From Rudaea sp. (GTDB taxonomy: Bacteria; Pseudomonadota; Gammaproteobacteria; Xanthomonadales; Rhodanobacteraceae), in NCBI GenBank assembly GCA_031291055.1, contig JARLJU010000087.1:1-40943 (forward strand): a stretch of 40,943 nt of DNA, in the 5' to 3' direction. Below, in pieces: positions 39,038-40,943 of the stretch. The position numbers and the translations under genes are program-made. Under the pieces are notes generated by a model, which was given only the letters and a program-made list of their open reading frames with translations, had not been told where the DNA came from and searched no databases. Numbering within the stretch: the stretch's first letter is position 1; every line of letters begins with the position of its first letter.

Positions 39038-40943
39038 GTGATCACGGGAATGCAGGCTACACGTGTTGCGCGGTCCTTCCTGTTCGCGGCGCTTGCGCTG
39101 CTGGCTCCGGCCGTGGCTTGGGCGGGAACGGTCACCAATCTCAACGATAGCGGTGCGGGCAGCTTGCGCAGCACGGTCGCCGCCGGCGGCACGGTGACGT
39201 TTGCTGTTACCGGAACGGTTACCCTCACCAGCGGCGCCATCGCCGCGCCCAACGGCGTGATCATCAGCGGGCCGGGCGCCAATCAAGTCACGGTCAGCGC
39301 CAACGCCGCAAGCCAGATATTCACGATTGCATCCGGTGCAGCGGTGCAGATTTCCGGTCTTACGCTGACCAACGGAACCGTCGGCGCGGGAGGCCAGGGC
39401 GGCGCGATCAACAATCAGGGCACACTGAACCTGAACAACGTGACGATTTCCGCCAGCTCTGCCGGCGATTCCGGCGGCGGAGCCTACAACAGCGGCACGC
39501 TGGTGATACGCGCCAGCACGTTCAATGGCAACAGCGTTGGTGACACCACCTGCGCTGGCGGCGGCGCGATCCGCAGTGAAGGTGCCGGATCGAGCCTGAG
39601 CATCGTCAACAGTACGATCACCGGCAACAGCGCGAGCAATTGCAGCGGTGGCGGCGTCAGCTTCAATGACGGCACGGCCACGATCGTCAGTAGCACCGTG
39701 GATGCGAACACGGCGGGGCTGAGCGGAGGCAATGTATACAAAGGCAGCGCTGCGGCGGCCTTGACGCTGCGCAACACGATCATTTCCGCCGGCGTGACCG
39801 GTGGCGGAACGCCGCTCAATCCGGACCTGCACGGCGCGGTCGGCGGCGGCATGACATCGCTGGGCTACAACCTCGTGCAGACGCGCGGCGACGGCATCGG
39901 CTTCGTGGCCAGTGATCTTGCCACCGGCACAAATCCCGCGTTGGCAGCACTGGCGAACAATACCGGCCCGACAAATACCCAGGCGCTGGCAGCGACGAGT
40001 CCGGCTATCGATCAGATTCCCACGACAAGTTGCCTGGATCTGAATGGCGTTTCGGCGCTTGCAACCGACCAGCGTGGGGTGACGCGGCCTCAGGGCAGCA
40101 ATTGCGACATCGGCGCGTTCGAGACCCGGCAATCCGCTTTCAACGTGACCGTCGTCGGTTCAGGTACGGTCTCCGCCAGTGGCGCCACGCCGATCAGCGG
40201 CGGCATTGCAGCCTGCAGCAGCAGTGGTGGCTCCAATTGCGCGGCAGTCTATTCGGGAGACCCGGCGAGCCAGGTTACCCTCACTGCAACTCCGGGCAGC
40301 GGATTCAGGTTTGCCGGCTGGAGTGGAGATTGTTCGGGCAATACCACTTGCAGCCTGATGACTGATCAGCCGCATAGCGCCACCGCTACTTTTGTGCTCA
40401 ACACTTACACAGTGACAGCGAGCGGCGGAGCGAACGGCACGATCACGCCGCCGACGCAGACGGTGAACGCAGGCAATACCGCCACATTCACAGTGACGCC
40501 GAGCGTCGGATACAACGCGACAGTGACTGGTGATACCTGCACGGTCACGCAGCAGGGTACGACCACGACCTGGATGAGCAGCGCGATCACGGCCGACTGC
40601 GTGGTGACGGCGACATTTGCAATCAATACCTATACGGTGACGGCGGCGGCCGGTGCGAACGGCACCATTACGCCGCCGACGCAGACAGTGAACTTCGGTG
40701 CCGCGGCCAGCTTCACGGTGACGCCGAACGCCGGCTACCACGTGGCGAGCGTGAGCGGCGACACCTGCACGATCGCGCAGCAGGGCACGACCACAACCTG
40801 GGTGAGCAGCGCGATCACGGCCAACGGCGCCGTGACGGCGACATTCGCGATCAATACCTACACGGTGACGGCGACGGCGGGTGCGAATGGCACGATCACG
40901 CCACCGACGCAGACGGTCAACTCGGGCAGCACGGCCAGCTTCA
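39038..40943 (+). CDS. Secreted beta-helix protein with choice-of-anchor Q domain and InlB-type repeats (3' partial)
   Basis: The frame is open to the window end, giving 635 residues of a longer protein. A signal peptide (ARSFLFAALALLAPAVAWA) is followed by a right-handed beta-helix (about 30-300) rich in Asn and Gly turns (GGAINNQGTLNLNNVTISAS). A choice-of-anchor Q end follows: PALAALANNTGPTNTQALAA, SPAIDQI, TDQRGVTRPQGSNCDIGAFE. The remainder is InlB-type repeats (ANGTITPPTQTVN..., each about 75 residues with one GDTC cysteine). GTG 39038 has AAGGGG 6 bases before it; ATG 39050 lacks a site. A large adhesin or surface protein is inferred, 33 bases downstream of the tail-collar operon. Confidence 0.88.
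   Translation, partial: MITGMQATRVARSFLFAALALLAPAVAWAGTVTNLNDSGAGSLRSTVAAGGTVTFAVTGTVTLTSGAIAAPNGVIISGPGANQVTVSANAASQIFTIASGAAVQISGLTLTNGTVGAGGQGGAINNQGTLNLNNVTISASSAGDSGGGAYNSGTLVIRASTFNGNSVGDTTCAGGGAIRSEGAGSSLSIVNSTITGNSASNCSGGGVSFNDGTATIVSSTVDANTAGLSGGNVYKGSAAAALTLRNTIISAGVTGGGTPLNPDLHGAVGGGMTSLGYNLVQTRGDGIGFVASDLATGTNPALAALANNTGPTNTQALAATSPAIDQIPTTSCLDLNGVSALATDQRGVTRPQGSNCDIGAFETRQSAFNVTVVGSGTVSASGATPISGGIAACSSSGGSNCAAVYSGDPASQVTLTATPGSGFRFAGWSGDCSGNTTCSLMTDQPHSATATFVLNTYTVTASGGANGTITPPTQTVNAGNTATFTVTPSVGYNATVTGDTCTVTQQGTTTTWMSSAITADCVVTATFAINTYTVTAAAGANGTITPPTQTVNFGAAASFTVTPNAGYHVASVSGDTCTIAQQGTTTTWVSSAITANGAVTATFAINTYTVTATAGANGTITPPTQTVNSGSTASF
40400..40943 (+). repeat. Near-identical tandem repeats encoding InlB-type modules
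   Basis: Unit starts (AACACT or AATACC) fall at 40400, 40625 and 40853: periods of 225 and 228 bases, the difference being one codon before GDTC. Units 2 and 3 are strongly alike at the DNA level over the visible part. The third unit is cut by the window end. Confidence 0.85.

Noticed and set aside
38864..40132. A 422-codon minus-strand open frame
   Set aside because: It runs opposite the secreted beta-helix protein and has repetitive Arg/Ala composition and no motif.
1..40943. CRISPR array, toxin-antitoxin or restriction system
   Set aside because: No regularly spaced short repeats, cas genes, paired small toxin-antitoxin frames, methylases or restriction nucleases are visible.

Overview
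The window is a high-GC bacterial chromosome segment with frequent GTG and TTG starts and dense, mostly housekeeping gene content. The gene mix points to a gammaproteobacterium of the Xanthomonadales, most likely Rhodanobacteraceae or Xanthomonadaceae. That mix includes thiS-thiG-trmB, IPTL-CTERM and choice-of-anchor secreted proteins, a BlaI regulator with an M56-TonB peptidase, and an OmpR-type regulator pair. The placement is inferred from gene content; there is no rRNA in view. No CRISPR array, insertion sequence, integrase or complete prophage is visible.

Layout. 1-5018: the end of a secreted repeat protein with a C-terminal sorting signal, then a minus-strand run of an M28 peptidase, MscL, a fumarylpyruvate hydrolase-like enzyme and a coupled DUF3052-DUF3592 pair. 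5108-9591: a four-gene MacA/MacB-like ABC export operon (adaptor, ATPase, two permeases). 9684-13967: yedA-like exporter, 3-hydroxybutyrate oligomer hydrolase and AtoE-type short-chain fatty acid transporter, all on the minus strand. 14151-19893: a small membrane protein, a Rieske protein, a small secreted protein, a zinc-ribbon threonine synthase, an SDF symporter and an SLC13/RCK_C permease. 19931-24231: trmB, thiG, thiS, then a FecR/DUF6600 protein with its own strong terminator. 24463-26000: tRNA-Gly(CCC) followed by overlapping rimB-like and rimK genes.

26159-30179 is an accessory-looking block. It holds three tandem paralogs of an uncharacterised exported protein, the middle one a pseudogene. 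Two of them share a duplicated promoter. The block ends in a BlaI-type repressor and an M56 peptidase carrying a TonB C-terminal domain. A 305-bp intergenic stretch with a strong terminator (possible small RNA) separates it from a two-component system (30485-32507). Then come ilvE and modABC on the minus strand.

35961-40943 is the least understood region. Two convergent DUF6916-like genes, one with a twin-arginine signal, lie beside a promoter-driven operon of three tail-collar (MdpB-like) paralogs and a GNAT acetyltransferase. A secreted beta-helix protein with near-identical tandem InlB-type repeats follows and runs off the window. With no capsid, terminase, tail-tube or lysis genes, this looks like a bacterial tail-collar/surface locus of unknown function, and it is the best candidate here for an undescribed system.
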